Below, one piece after another: positions 8,584-17,690 of a stretch of 64,000 nucleotides of DNA. How positions within the stretch are numbered: position 1 is the first letter of the stretch; the number at the start of each line of letters is the position of its first letter. Source of the stretch: Paracoccus stylophorae (GTDB taxonomy: Bacteria > Pseudomonadota > Alphaproteobacteria > Rhodobacterales > Rhodobacteraceae); NCBI RefSeq assembly GCF_028553765.1, contig NZ_CP067134.1:725001-789000 (forward strand), given 5' to 3'. The notes beneath the pieces were generated by a model, which had not been told where the DNA came from, ran no database searches, and worked only from the letters and a program-made list of their open reading frames with translations. The translations under genes and the position numbers were made by a program.

Positions 8584-11500
8584 TCAGAGATAAAGCGTGC
8601 TGGTGATGGAGGTGCCGCGACCGATGCGAGTGGGAAGCTGGCAGATCCGGATCGTCAGGCTGTCGCCCGGCGCCAGTCCGGCGCCCCAGTCGGCAATCTG
8701 CTGGGCGGCGGTGTAGGTGACCGAGGGCGCATTGCTGGTCAGGGTGCGTTTGACAGCAGTGCCGTCAAGGATCCGGACCTCATAGCTTTCCTGTTCTTCG
8801 GCCATGGGCACTTCCATGCCCTGCCAGCTGTCGGCGGCGAGCGAGCGAGACCGGCGTTTCCAGCGGAGGATCAGATCGCCCGGCGCGTGGGGCTGCCGCC
8901 ATGGCTGAGTGACATGGACCGGCGAGAACGGCCGCAGCCCCTCGCCCTCAGGGGTGAAACTGAGCGCGGTGAAGGTATCGCTGCTGACCGGGTGGCGGGC
9001 AGGGCCGATGCGCCAGTTGAACGGAATGCCCAAATCCGACTCCGTGATTGGCAGCGGGGTCAGTGCCTCGTTCAACAGCACCACGCGCGCCCCGGCCAGG
9101 GTTGGATTGCCCATCGCATGTTCCGTGCCGCGTTGGCCGCGCAGGAGCCGGGTCAGCCGGTACCGTCCCGGCGCGATCAGCTCGGCATCTCCCGCTTGGA
9201 CGATCTCCCAGCGCCTTGGCGCCGTTTCGACGGCCAGCGCATTGGCACCGCCAAACAGGGCCAGATCGCTGACGCTGTCCAGCTGGCCGCTCGCCAGATC
9301 GAGGATCAGCACATTGCCCATGTCGAAGCGAGAGGTCGGACCGGGCCAGAGGTCCGAGACCAGACGCCCGAGATTGGCGCGACGCCGGACTGTGGTCACC
9401 AGTTCAAACCCATCGGTGCTGGGGCTGCGATACACCGCCAGCGAACCGGGCCATGGTTTTGCCGTGGCGGCGATCAGCGGCTGATGCGCCGGAACACCAT
9501 CACGAAGCTGGGGCAAATCGAGCAGGATCACCTCTGGCGGTCCGAATGTGATTGTGCGGGGCAGGGTAGCCGGTCGCTCGGCGCCGGGTGGCAGATCATA
9601 GGCCTCGCGGTCCTGTCGCACTGCCTCGATACCGCGCGCCTCGGCATCGGCGACGGCCGTAAGGCGGAACTGTTGAATGCGCCCATCGTGATCCAGCGCG
9701 ATGACATCGGCCGGGGCCAGCGCCAGCCGCGAGGGCGGCAGGCGGAAGACGGCGCTTTCGCGGCCCGCCCAGGCTTCCTGCAGGGCGCGGCGGCAGCGGC
9801 GTTCGGCCTCTTCCGGCGGCACCGCCATCGGAAAACTCTCCGAGGCGATGCGGCTGGTGTCGACGGTGATGCGCGATGCCTCGACCTGCGCCGCGTCATA
9901 GTCTTCATCGGCCCGCGCCACCTGCCATTTGAGCGCCTGCGGCAGCTCGGTCTCCTGGGCGCGGGTCAGCTCGATCGCCTCGCCGTCGGTGTTGCCCGCG
10001 ACCAGATCGTCATGGGCGAGGGTGACGACGGGCGTCCGGCCGCGCATTATGAAGCGAATCACGCCTTCGCTTTCGACCACATCGAAGCCGAAATGCCGGG
10101 CCAGCGTGGTGATCGAGGCGCGCGGGCTTTCGAGCGCGGTGATGGCATAGCCCTCGACCGCACCCCAGAGTCCTGTGACATCGATGCGGGCGTCCGGCAG
10201 CCCGGCGCGGCGGCAAAGGTGACGGACAAGGGCAGCGAGCGAGACCGCGCCCAGCCGCCCGGTCAGCCAATGCCCGAGACGCCAGTTCGCGCCATCGGTC
10301 CAGACATCGCTCAGCGCCGGAAAGAAGGGATAGGGCCGGGCATCCCAAGTCCAGGCGGCGCATTCCGAAACCTCGACCATGCCGCCTGCATATTCCGTCG
10401 AGATGGGATTGTTCGCGGCTGTGCCCCAGAAGAGATATGACGCCTCGAGATAAGCGCGCTGAATGGCATCGTCGCGCCAGCCGCGCGAAAAATGCGGCAC
10501 GAAGCTTTCCGATGACTTCGGGTCATAGAAGACATTGGGCTGGTTGGTGCCGCGGTCGATGGCCGGGCAGCCGAGTTCGGTGAAGCGGATCGGTTTGGAC
10601 TGCGGCACCCATGCGGTCGGCGTTGCGGCCTCGACGCCGCCCAGTCGATCATAGTGCGGGTTCGACCACCAGCCCAGAAGATCCTTGGGCCGGAACACCC
10701 ACGCCTTGCCTTGCGCACCGTCGGTGATCGGGGTCCGGATCTGCGCCGCGCGGTCGGCCTCCGTGGCATAGAACCAGTCGAACCCCTCGCCGCCCGCGAT
10801 GTTCGATTGCAGATAGGCGCGGTCATGGATGGCGGGCCAGCCAGCCTTCGCGTCAAGGTGATCGAAGCCGTCCCGCCAGTCCGAGAGCGGCAGGTAATTG
10901 TCTATGCCGATGAAGTCGACGTTCTCGTCCGCCCAGAGCGGATCGAGATGGAAATGGACATCGCCGCTGCCATCCTGCGGCTGATGCCCGAAATATTCCG
11001 ACCAGTCGGCGGCATAGCTGATCTTCGTGCCCGGCCCGAGGATGGCGCGCACATCGGCGGCCAGTGCCCGAAACGCCGCGACGGCCGGATAGCTGTTCCC
11101 GCTTGCCCGGATCGTGGTCAGCCCGCGCAGCTCCGATCCGATCAGGAAGGCATCGACCCCGCCTGCCGCCGCGCAGAGATGGGCGTAATGCAGCACCATG
11201 CGGCGCAGCCCATGATCGCCGGGATCGCCCGCCCAGCGCACCTCGTCGCCGGTGACAGTGAAATCCGACGGCGAAGCGCTGCCGAAAAACGCCGCGACTT
11301 GATCTGCCGCAACCTCCGTCTTGTCGGCGCTCCCGGCCTGCCCAGCTGCGGGCGCACAGGTGATCCGGCCGCGCCAGGGGAAAGCGGGCTGGCCGATCCC
11401 GGCCGCATGCTCCGAGTAGGGGTCCGGCAGGACATTGCCCGGCGGCACATCCATGAGGATGAAGGGATAGAAGGTGACCCGCAGCCCGCGCGCCTTCATC

Positions 11501-12549
11501 TCCCGAATCGCCTGCACCACCGCGAAATCGGCCGGCGTGCCGCCATAGACGGGACGATCTTCCCGATCACGGCTGACCAGATGCGCCTGATCGCGGCTGA
11601 TGCCGCTGACCGACCAGAGGCGTGGGCTGCTTGCCTTCTCGACCACCTCGACGCCCGGTCGGACGATGCAATTTCCGCAGCGCAGGTCATTGCCGAACCA
11701 GGCCACGACCAGACTGACGCTTTCCACCTTCGGGGCCATGGCCTGCAGCCGGTCCAGCGCCACGATCATGTCCGGGCTGCCGGGCATGGCGTTCAAGTTC
11801 TCAGCCGCGCTGTCGCCATTGCCGCCCTTGCGGAACGGATCGGTCGCATAGGTGAACTCGCCCGAGGCCGGGATCAGGGTGACGGCGCGGGTCAGCCCCT
11901 CTGCGGTATCCGGATCGGCGAGCGGCCGGAATACTTCGAAGGAGAGCTGGGGCAGGCGATTGCCGTAATCACCCAGCGGCAGATCCTCGAAGACGACATA
12001 GGCGGTGCCGCGAAAGGCGGGGGTGGACTCCACGCCGATGGTGGCTGCGATGAAGGGATCCGGGGTCTGGGTCTCTGACCCAGGATACCAGCGCCAGGTA
12101 GTACCTGACGTATCCAAAGGCTTGCCATCGGCCCAGATGCGCCCGATGCCGGTAATCTCGCCTTCACACAAGGCGACCGCGAAGGACGCATAATAGAGAT
12201 ATTCGGTCGTCTCGACCTTCGGCCCGCCGCCCTTGCCGCCGCCCTGACGGCTGGTGCGGGTCTCCTCGCGGAAATCCGTGGCCCAGACGATGTTCCCCCC
12301 CATGCGCATGCGACCGAACACGCGCGGGATCACCGCGCCCTCGGTCGAGGCAGTGATGCGCAGATTGTCGAGCCGCGCGCCTTCGATGCTCTGGGCCGGG
12401 GCGAGCGAGGAGACGATCCAGCCGTCCACGGCCGCGCCGATGGTGGAACCGATCATGCCGCCGATGGCGGCGCCGGAAAATCCGAGGATTGCGCCGCCAA
12501 AGCCACCGCCAATCGTGGCGCCGACCGAGGCCAGAACTAAGGTTGCCAT
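8584..12549 (-). CDS. GTA TIM-barrel-like baseplate/tail tip hub protein
   Basis: A 1321-aa tail tip protein of the GTA orfg15 ('megatron') type. The N-terminus (residues 1-50) is a Gly/Ala-rich hydrophobic segment, then a tail-hub domain ('RVFGRMRMGGNIVWATDF'), a glycoside-hydrolase-like TIM barrel in the middle ('FIGIDNYLPLSDW', 'TELGCPAIDRG'), and a C-terminal phage hub part ('LRGQRGTEHAMG'). In GTAs and related siphophages this protein forms the distal tail tip that contacts and penetrates the host envelope. It follows the NlpC/P60 gene by 12 bp in the order of RcGTA orfg12-15. Full family length; no frameshift seen. Confidence 0.93.
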   Translation of the reverse strand: MATLVLASVGATIGGGFGGAILGFSGAAIGGMIGSTIGAAVDGWIVSSLAPAQSIEGARLDNLRITASTEGAVIPRVFGRMRMGGNIVWATDFREETRTSRQGGGKGGGPKVETTEYLYYASFAVALCEGEITGIGRIWADGKPLDTSGTTWRWYPGSETQTPDPFIAATIGVESTPAFRGTAYVVFEDLPLGDYGNRLPQLSFEVFRPLADPDTAEGLTRAVTLIPASGEFTYATDPFRKGGNGDSAAENLNAMPGSPDMIVALDRLQAMAPKVESVSLVVAWFGNDLRCGNCIVRPGVEVVEKASSPRLWSVSGISRDQAHLVSRDREDRPVYGGTPADFAVVQAIREMKARGLRVTFYPFILMDVPPGNVLPDPYSEHAAGIGQPAFPWRGRITCAPAAGQAGSADKTEVAADQVAAFFGSASPSDFTVTGDEVRWAGDPGDHGLRRMVLHYAHLCAAAGGVDAFLIGSELRGLTTIRASGNSYPAVAAFRALAADVRAILGPGTKISYAADWSEYFGHQPQDGSGDVHFHLDPLWADENVDFIGIDNYLPLSDWRDGFDHLDAKAGWPAIHDRAYLQSNIAGGEGFDWFYATEADRAAQIRTPITDGAQGKAWVFRPKDLLGWWSNPHYDRLGGVEAATPTAWVPQSKPIRFTELGCPAIDRGTNQPNVFYDPKSSESFVPHFSRGWRDDAIQRAYLEASYLFWGTAANNPISTEYAGGMVEVSECAAWTWDARPYPFFPALSDVWTDGANWRLGHWLTGRLGAVSLAALVRHLCRRAGLPDARIDVTGLWGAVEGYAITALESPRASITTLARHFGFDVVESEGVIRFIMRGRTPVVTLAHDDLVAGNTDGEAIELTRAQETELPQALKWQVARADEDYDAAQVEASRITVDTSRIASESFPMAVPPEEAERRCRRALQEAWAGRESAVFRLPPSRLALAPADVIALDHDGRIQQFRLTAVADAEARGIEAVRQDREAYDLPPGAERPATLPRTITFGPPEVILLDLPQLRDGVPAHQPLIAATAKPWPGSLAVYRSPSTDGFELVTTVRRRANLGRLVSDLWPGPTSRFDMGNVLILDLASGQLDSVSDLALFGGANALAVETAPRRWEIVQAGDAELIAPGRYRLTRLLRGQRGTEHAMGNPTLAGARVVLLNEALTPLPITESDLGIPFNWRIGPARHPVSSDTFTALSFTPEGEGLRPFSPVHVTQPWRQPHAPGDLILRWKRRSRSLAADSWQGMEVPMAEEQESYEVRILDGTAVKRTLTSNAPSVTYTAAQQIADWGAGLAPGDSLTIRICQLPTRIGRGTSITSTLYL

Positions 12550-12561
12550 AGCGAGGGGCTT

Positions 12562-12996
12562 TCAGATGCTGGGGAAGAGGAAGGCGAAAGCGATGCGGCG
12601 GCGCCATGCACAGGTCAGCGGTTCTTCGATCACGCCGAGCCGCTCATAGGCATGGATGAAGCGGTCCGGCGCGGTCAGGATGCCGACATGTTTGGCGATG
12701 GCGCCGGTGCGCATACGAAACAGGACCAGCGCGCCGGGTCCGGCATCCGCGACCGACACCTCGATCATCATCCGCCGCGCGCCCTCGGCCAGCACCTCGC
12801 GGGTGCCGGTCTCACCCCAGTCGCGGCTATAGGGCTGGATGGGGAAAGGTTCCTCGCCGACCACTTCCCGCCAGACGCCGCGCGCCAGTCCGAGGCAATC
12901 GCAGCCGACGCCCCGGAGGCTGGCCTGATCGTGATAGGGGGTGCCCAGCCAGCCGCGCGCGGCGGCGATGATGCGGTCGGGATCGGCAGGCCTCAC
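12562..12996 (-). CDS. NlpC/P60 tail-associated peptidase (GTA orfg14-like)
   Basis: A 144-aa NlpC/P60 cysteine peptidase of the 'phage cell wall peptidase' type. The catalytic Cys is in 'GVGCDCLGLARG' (about residue 31) and the His in 'IAKHVGIL' (about residue 97). In the RcGTA and related phages the protein sits at the tail tip and cuts peptidoglycan during entry. The start overlaps the DUF2163 gene by 4 bp, as in GTA clusters. Confidence 0.92.
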   Translation of the reverse strand: MRPADPDRIIAAARGWLGTPYHDQASLRGVGCDCLGLARGVWREVVGEEPFPIQPYSRDWGETGTREVLAEGARRMMIEVSVADAGPGALVLFRMRTGAIAKHVGILTAPDRFIHAYERLGVIEEPLTCAWRRRIAFAFLFPSI

Positions 12997-13877
12997 AACA
13001 CGCCCCCGTCATGACCGCCATCCTGTGAGGCATAGCGCAGAATAGTGTCCTGGCCGGGGATGTGTGGAAAACCCCGGAAATTGACCACATTCCCGAATTT
13101 GCCGCCGCAAGTGGCGATGCGCTTGTCGCAGCCCGCCCGGACGGTGAAGCCGTCGCCCGCGCCGATGGGTCGGATCGGCGCTTCCAGAAGCGTGATGACG
13201 GCAATGCCATCGCTGCGGTCATGGGCCAGAACCTCCGCGCGGCGACCGGCATTGGGGCCGGTAGTCCATGTGAGCGTGCCGAAGCGGAACCAGCCGGGCG
13301 CAAAGCTGGCGATGCCGGATGCGGTGAACGCCCGGTCGCGCAACCCATCGATCACGATGCCGGTGCCCCGATAGGCTGGATCCTCCAGATCGACGCCGCA
13401 GCGCGCATCGCCCAGCGCGGCGTCGCAGCTGGCCTGAAAGGTCCGCCCGACGGTCTGGCCGAGGAGATGCGACATCGAGCGGATCTCGGCTACGAAGGCA
13501 TATCGCCCGCGCCGGATCTGGCCGATGGCGCCGCGCCGCAACAGCAGCCGCTGCGTAGGGCTGGCCCAGTTCACCCGCCAGAGTTCCACTTCGGCATTGT
13601 CCCAGCGTCCATCGAGAATATCGGCCTCGGTGATCCGGTCCGAGCGCAGCGCGCCCGCCGCGTCCTGCGCATCGACAGAGAGATCGGCGCCGGAGCGGAT
13701 CTCGCTGGCCGTCAAGCCGCTTTCCGGCTCGAACTCCGTGCCGTCGAAAGCCAGCAGCCGGTCATGGTCGGTGAATCCGAAAGATGTGCCATCGGTCCGG
13801 GTGATGCGCCAGCACCAGGCCAAAGTGGTTGTGCCGCTGTCGAGATGGGTCTGCAATGCGGGCGGGATCGTCTTCAT
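12993..13877 (-). CDS. DUF2163 tail protein (GTA orfg13-like)
   Basis: A 294-aa protein of the DUF2163/phage BR0599 family, a baseplate hub component of GTA-type tails. Typical features are the N-terminal 'GTTTLAWCWRITRTDG' and the C-terminal Cys-containing core ('GCDKRIATCGGKFGN', 'NFRGFPHIPG'), which in the RcGTA hub carries an iron-sulfur cluster according to structural work on the family. It is coupled by 4-bp overlaps both to DUF2460 upstream and to NlpC/P60 downstream. Confidence 0.92.
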   Translation of the reverse strand: MKTIPPALQTHLDSGTTTLAWCWRITRTDGTSFGFTDHDRLLAFDGTEFEPESGLTASEIRSGADLSVDAQDAAGALRSDRITEADILDGRWDNAEVELWRVNWASPTQRLLLRRGAIGQIRRGRYAFVAEIRSMSHLLGQTVGRTFQASCDAALGDARCGVDLEDPAYRGTGIVIDGLRDRAFTASGIASFAPGWFRFGTLTWTTGPNAGRRAEVLAHDRSDGIAVITLLEAPIRPIGAGDGFTVRAGCDKRIATCGGKFGNVVNFRGFPHIPGQDTILRYASQDGGHDGGVL

Positions 13878-14500
13878 CGCCGGATCTCCAGGAGCGGAAT
13901 GGAGGTGATGGAGCCCAGGCGTTCGATATCCAGCGTGACGTCCAGCGCGTCGCTGTCGAAGCGGACTGGCACGTCGAATTCGAACCCGGCCGTGATGGCA
14001 ACGCCGGTGGTGGGTGCCGTGTCGAAGCTGACGAGGCCGGTCTGGTGATCGACCGACCAGCCGACGGGCTGCGGGACGCCATTCAGGGCGATCTGGACCG
14101 TGCCCGCGACCGCCTTGGTGATCGCCCGGGTCCAGGACTGCCCGCCCGAGGCATAGCGTTTGACCAGCTGGAAATTGGTCGTGACACCATCGCCGGTCCC
14201 AATCTGCTGATCGGTCGGGGACGGTGTCCGGGAAGGAATAAAGGACCGATGATCGGCCCAGTCCTTGAACCGAAAGCCGTAAAGCCGTCCGTTCCGCGCC
14301 TCGAAAAAGGCCACCACCGCCGCCAGATCGTCGGCGCGACGGATGCCGTAGCTTACATCATAGCGCCGCCGACTGTTGGCCCAACTGGCGTTGCGCTCCT
14401 CGTCGCCCGAGGCAAGCTCGACGATCTGGGTGCGCCGCTCCGGCCCGCCGCGCGCGCCGCGACTGATATTGTCCGGAAACCGGACCTCGTGAAATGCCAT
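13874..14500 (-). CDS. DUF2460 distal tail protein (GTA orfg12-like)
   Basis: A 208-aa protein of the DUF2460 family (TIGR02217), the distal tail protein that links tail tube and baseplate in GTA-like particles. The N-terminus 'MAFHEVRFPDNISRGARGG' and 'YDVSYGIRRADDLAAVVAFFEARNGRLYGFRFKD'-type core (about residues 50-85) are family hallmarks. It lies 18 bp after the tape measure gene and overlaps the DUF2163 gene by 4 bp. Confidence 0.93.
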   Translation of the reverse strand: MAFHEVRFPDNISRGARGGPERRTQIVELASGDEERNASWANSRRRYDVSYGIRRADDLAAVVAFFEARNGRLYGFRFKDWADHRSFIPSRTPSPTDQQIGTGDGVTTNFQLVKRYASGGQSWTRAITKAVAGTVQIALNGVPQPVGWSVDHQTGLVSFDTAPTTGVAITAGFEFDVPVRFDSDALDVTLDIERLGSITSIPLLEIRR

Positions 14501-14518
14501 GTTGCAAGAATCCTTGTA

Positions 14519-16702
14519 TCAGAGGCCGCGCCGCCCCAGCGAGACGGCGCGGGCGATATCGGCGGCGATCTGGGTGCGGGACTGCCGAAAACTCTCGGCG
14601 TCGCGGGCATGGATGTTCACCGTGACGCCGTCGCCGTAATCCTGCGCCTCGCGGCGCGACAGCACGCGTTCCCCGCGCTGGAGGATCGCGGGCACCTCGT
14701 CATGGCGCAAGCCGACCATGCCGCCAGCATGCATGCGTGGTGCCCCGGCAAAGGCCAGCGCCGGGACCATGCGTGAGGGCGAGCCCGCACCAACCACCCC
14801 GCCCGTATGCATGATGCTGGCGAAGATTCCGCCTGCGCCGCCCAGCGCGCCGGAGAGCGCATTGGCGATTGGGCCGAGCAGAAATCTCCGGGCGGCGAGC
14901 TTCGACAGATCGGCCAGCAGCGAGGTGACCAGATCCCGGAAATCGAGCTTGCCGGTCTTCACGAACTCGCCGACCGCATTCTCGGCGCTCTGGAACGCCC
15001 CCACCAGCGCCTGGCCGATATCGGCACCGATGTCTTTCGCCTTCTTCGCATAGTCCGACAGCGCCTCGGTCACGGCCTTCCAGCCGGTCGCGGTGGCTTC
15101 AGTGGCGGGTTTTGCTTCTTCGACAGCCGCCTTGCCTGCGGCACCGGCCTCTTTGGCCGCTGCGCCCGCACCGGTTGCGGCCGCTTCCACCCCGCCCAAC
15201 GCATCCTCGTAGCGCCCGGCGGCTTCGGTTGCGATGTCCAGCGCCGCGCCACCGGCATCATCCTCGCCACCCGACATCGCGGCACGCAGCGCCTCCATCG
15301 CCGGTCCGACCCCATCGAAGGCGGAAGCCCGGCTGGAACTGGCCCGGTCGCGATAGCGGCCTGCCATATGGGCGGAATTGCTGGCCGAATGTTCGAGCAT
15401 CGAGGCACGGCCCAGCGCCTCGAAGACATCGATCCGCGTATCCGATCCGATCTCTTCCGCGACCTTGTTGAAGGTCGGCGCGATCATCCCCAGAAAATCT
15501 GCCCATTTCCCGGCCAGAAACGCCATCAGCCGGGTCCAGATCGCCTCCAGCTCCGATTGCATGGCCCGGAAATCGTCGACGAAAGACATGGCCGTGGTCT
15601 TGATGCCCTCCCAGACCACCTTCGCCACATCGCCCATCAGCGCCATGGCATTTCCGAAACCGCCCGCGCCTTTGACCAGCCTGGTGAACTGATAGACCAG
15701 CTCGCCCGCCCCGACGATCAGGGCGCCGATGCCGGTGCGGATCAGCGCCCCGCGCAGGACCACCAGCGCGGTGGCGAGGCCCCGGACCGACAGTGCAGCC
15801 GCCGCAAGCCCCGCCACCCAGCGCCCGGCCATGAAACCGGCGAAGCTGGCCGCATAGACGGACAGACGTCCGATCTGATCGAAGAGGCCGCTGATGGCCA
15901 TCCCAAGCGGTCCGGTGCGGCTGGCCAGCGCGGCCATGGCATCGGCCACGGCCTCCAAGGCCGGGGCCGCGGCAACCGCCAGCTGGTTCGACAGACCCCG
16001 CCAGACGAGGCCCAGCCGAGAGATGGCGTCATTCGTCCGTTCGATCCGGTCGGCATCCTGTTCGGAGACCACCATGCCAAAGGCGCGGACATCCTCGGTG
16101 GCCTGCCGCAAGGTCGCGCTGTCGATGCGCGCCATGGCGATGGATCCTTCTTCGCCGAAGAGCTGCCCCGCCACAGCCGCACGCTGGGCGACTGGCACGA
16201 AATCGGCAATGGCGGCATTGATCGCCCCGACGCGCTGATCCAGCGGCAGGGCCAGTAGGTCAGCGGCGGTCAGCCCCAGCCGTTCCAGCGCATCCGCCGC
16301 CGGACCTCCGCCCGCCGCCGCCTGACTGAGCCGCCGGGTTAAATCCTTGGTCGCCTGTTCGATGCCGGACATGGACACGCCCGCCAGCTCTCCCGCGCGC
16401 TCCAGCTTCTGGATCGAGGCGACCGTGGTGCCGAGCGACTGGGCGAGCTTGGCCTGCGCATCGACCGTCTGGAGGCCCGACCGGACCATGGCGATGCCAG
16501 CGGCCGTGGCAGCGGCCACAGCTGCGGCAGCGGCCACCCCGACCTTGCGCGTGAAGCCGGCCATGCGCGCATTCGCGGCCTCCATCTCGCGTGAGAGCCG
16601 CCCAAAGCCGCGCGATCCCGCCTCGCCGACACCTTCCAACTCGGCACGCACCTGCCGACCGCCCACCGCCGCGAGGCGGACGCTGACGCGTTTTTCTGCC
16701 AT
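14519..16702 (-). CDS. Phage tail tape measure protein
   Basis: A 727-aa tape measure protein, which sets tail length and is ejected with DNA. It has an N-terminal coiled-coil region, hydrophobic Ala-rich segments (residues 53-75 and about 255-330), an Ala/Glu-rich spacer (500-545), and a C-terminal lambda-type region ('MHTGGVVGAGSPSRMVP', 'EVPAILQRGERVLSR'). The length predicts a siphovirus tail of roughly 100 nm by the usual 1.5 Å per residue rule. Upstream lies the AbrB-VapC pair rather than the chaperone genes, an unusual interruption. Confidence 0.92.
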   Translation of the reverse strand: MAEKRVSVRLAAVGGRQVRAELEGVGEAGSRGFGRLSREMEAANARMAGFTRKVGVAAAAAVAAATAAGIAMVRSGLQTVDAQAKLAQSLGTTVASIQKLERAGELAGVSMSGIEQATKDLTRRLSQAAAGGGPAADALERLGLTAADLLALPLDQRVGAINAAIADFVPVAQRAAVAGQLFGEEGSIAMARIDSATLRQATEDVRAFGMVVSEQDADRIERTNDAISRLGLVWRGLSNQLAVAAAPALEAVADAMAALASRTGPLGMAISGLFDQIGRLSVYAASFAGFMAGRWVAGLAAAALSVRGLATALVVLRGALIRTGIGALIVGAGELVYQFTRLVKGAGGFGNAMALMGDVAKVVWEGIKTTAMSFVDDFRAMQSELEAIWTRLMAFLAGKWADFLGMIAPTFNKVAEEIGSDTRIDVFEALGRASMLEHSASNSAHMAGRYRDRASSSRASAFDGVGPAMEALRAAMSGGEDDAGGAALDIATEAAGRYEDALGGVEAAATGAGAAAKEAGAAGKAAVEEAKPATEATATGWKAVTEALSDYAKKAKDIGADIGQALVGAFQSAENAVGEFVKTGKLDFRDLVTSLLADLSKLAARRFLLGPIANALSGALGGAGGIFASIMHTGGVVGAGSPSRMVPALAFAGAPRMHAGGMVGLRHDEVPAILQRGERVLSRREAQDYGDGVTVNIHARDAESFRQSRTQIAADIARAVSLGRRGL

Positions 16703-16756
16703 GAAGGGATTCCTTGATCTTCCGCGATGCGCGTCTTACATTCTGTGCATCGATCA

Positions 16757-16984
16757 ATGATGGGTATGACAATGGCCGAGACCGCGACCCTGTCCACGAA
16801 ATTCCAGATTTCCATCCCCAAGGCGATCCGTGCCGCCCAGCACTGGGAGGCCGGGCTGACCTTCGCCTTCATCCCGAAAGGAACCGGGGTGCTGCTGGTG
16901 CCTGTCCCGAAGCGCGAGGCGTTGCGCGGGCTTGCGAAGGGCGCGAATGCCGAAGGCTACCGTGATCGCAAGGACCGCCACTGA
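16757..16984 (+). CDS. AbrB/SpoVT-type antitoxin
   Basis: A protein of about 75 aa with the AbrB/MazE/SpoVT swapped-hairpin motif ('TLSTKFQISIPKAIR'), a DNA-binding antitoxin fold. Its C-terminal basic tail would bind the toxin. The stop codon is directly followed by the VapC start (TGA then ATG). Four in-frame ATGs (16757, 16760, 16766, 16772) precede the motif and none has a strong RBS, so the start is uncertain. It is read opposite to the surrounding phage tail genes, as typical of an inserted 'moron'. Expected to autorepress its own promoter in 16703-16756. Confidence 0.88.
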   Translation: MMGMTMAETATLSTKFQISIPKAIRAAQHWEAGLTFAFIPKGTGVLLVPVPKREALRGLAKGANAEGYRDRKDRH

Positions 16985-17365
16985 ATGATCCTCGTCGATA
17001 CCTCTGCCTGGATCGAGTGGCTGATCGCCTCACCGACCGGTGACAAGCTGGCGGATCATCTGCCGGAACAGGGCGACTGGCTGGTGCCGACGATGGTGCA
17101 GCTGGAACTGGCGAAATGGCTGACCCGAGAGATCGGCGAGGACAAGGCCGATCAGGTCATTGCCTTTACCCAGATCTGTCAGGTCGTACCGCTCGATACC
17201 GAAACCGCGTTGGCAGCGGCCGAAGCCTGCCGCGCCTACAAGCTGGCCACGGCCGACGCGATCATCTTGGTCACCGCGCAGGCGCATGGCGCGCAACTTC
17301 TGACGTGTGACGCGCATTTCGAAGGACTGCCGGGAGTGATACTGGTTCCCAACGTCAAAAGCTGA
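16985..17365 (+). CDS. vapC: PIN-domain VapC-type toxin ribonuclease
   Basis: A 126-aa PIN-domain ribonuclease. The four acidic residues are visible: D5 in 'LVDTSAWIEW', E in 'MVQLELAKWL', D in 'LATADAIILVTA' and D in 'LLTCDAHFE'. It is the toxin partner of the AbrB-type antitoxin with zero spacing. Its 3' end overlaps the opposing tail-chaperone ORF by 11 bp, so the pair is inserted tightly between tail genes without visible damage to them. Confidence 0.9.
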   Translation: MILVDTSAWIEWLIASPTGDKLADHLPEQGDWLVPTMVQLELAKWLTREIGEDKADQVIAFTQICQVVPLDTETALAAAEACRAYKLATADAIILVTAQAHGAQLLTCDAHFEGLPGVILVPNVKS

Positions 17366-17690
17366 TCGCCCGTGACCCACTCGCGGCCATCTGTTCGTTC
17401 ATCTTCCGGACCATCACCGCTTCGATAACCGGCAGAAGCTCAGCCGCCGCAGGGGCCGGGATGCCCAGCGCCGCCGCCAGTCCGAATGCGGCGTTCAGAT
17501 CCCAGCCGATCACCGCGCCCGGCAGCACTCGCAGCTGACTGCCAAGGCGCCCGACAAGATCCCAGACCTGCCAACCCTCGAATGTCAGCGGCTGGTTTGC
17601 GCGACCCGGGCAGTCTTCGCAGCTTTGCATGCAGGCCGCGCAGTAGCTGTCGCCCCCACCGAAGGACCATTCGGCGAGGGCGCGGAGACT
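17355..17690 (-). CDS. Tail assembly chaperone, -1 frameshift extension (gpGT-like T part)
   Basis: This reading frame is open from the A8 slippery site to 17355 and has no RBS-led start of its own; an ATG at 17630 exists but lies inside the open frame. Read by -1 frameshifting it adds about 110 residues to the upstream chaperone: 'SLRALAEWSFGGGDSYCAAC' then further 'CEDC'. The four cysteines (CxxC...CxxC) suggest a metal-binding knuckle. Equivalent to the T extension of lambda gpGT, needed for tail assembly but absent from the particle. Convergent with and overlapping VapC by 11 bp. Confidence 0.75.
   Translation of the reverse strand, partial: SLRALAEWSFGGGDSYCAACMQSCEDCPGRANQPLTFEGWQVWDLVGRLGSQLRVLPGAVIGWDLNAAFGLAAALGIPAPAAAELLPVIEAVMVRKMNEQMAASGSRAISF

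Noticed and set aside
8494..10440. Long plus-strand ORF (648 codons) opposite the baseplate hub gene
   Set aside because: Shadow frame of the 1321-aa minus-strand gene in high-GC DNA; no RBS and no recognisable domain.
14807..16258. 483-codon plus-strand ORF opposite the tape measure gene
   Set aside because: Antisense shadow; arginine/glycine-rich translation without motifs.
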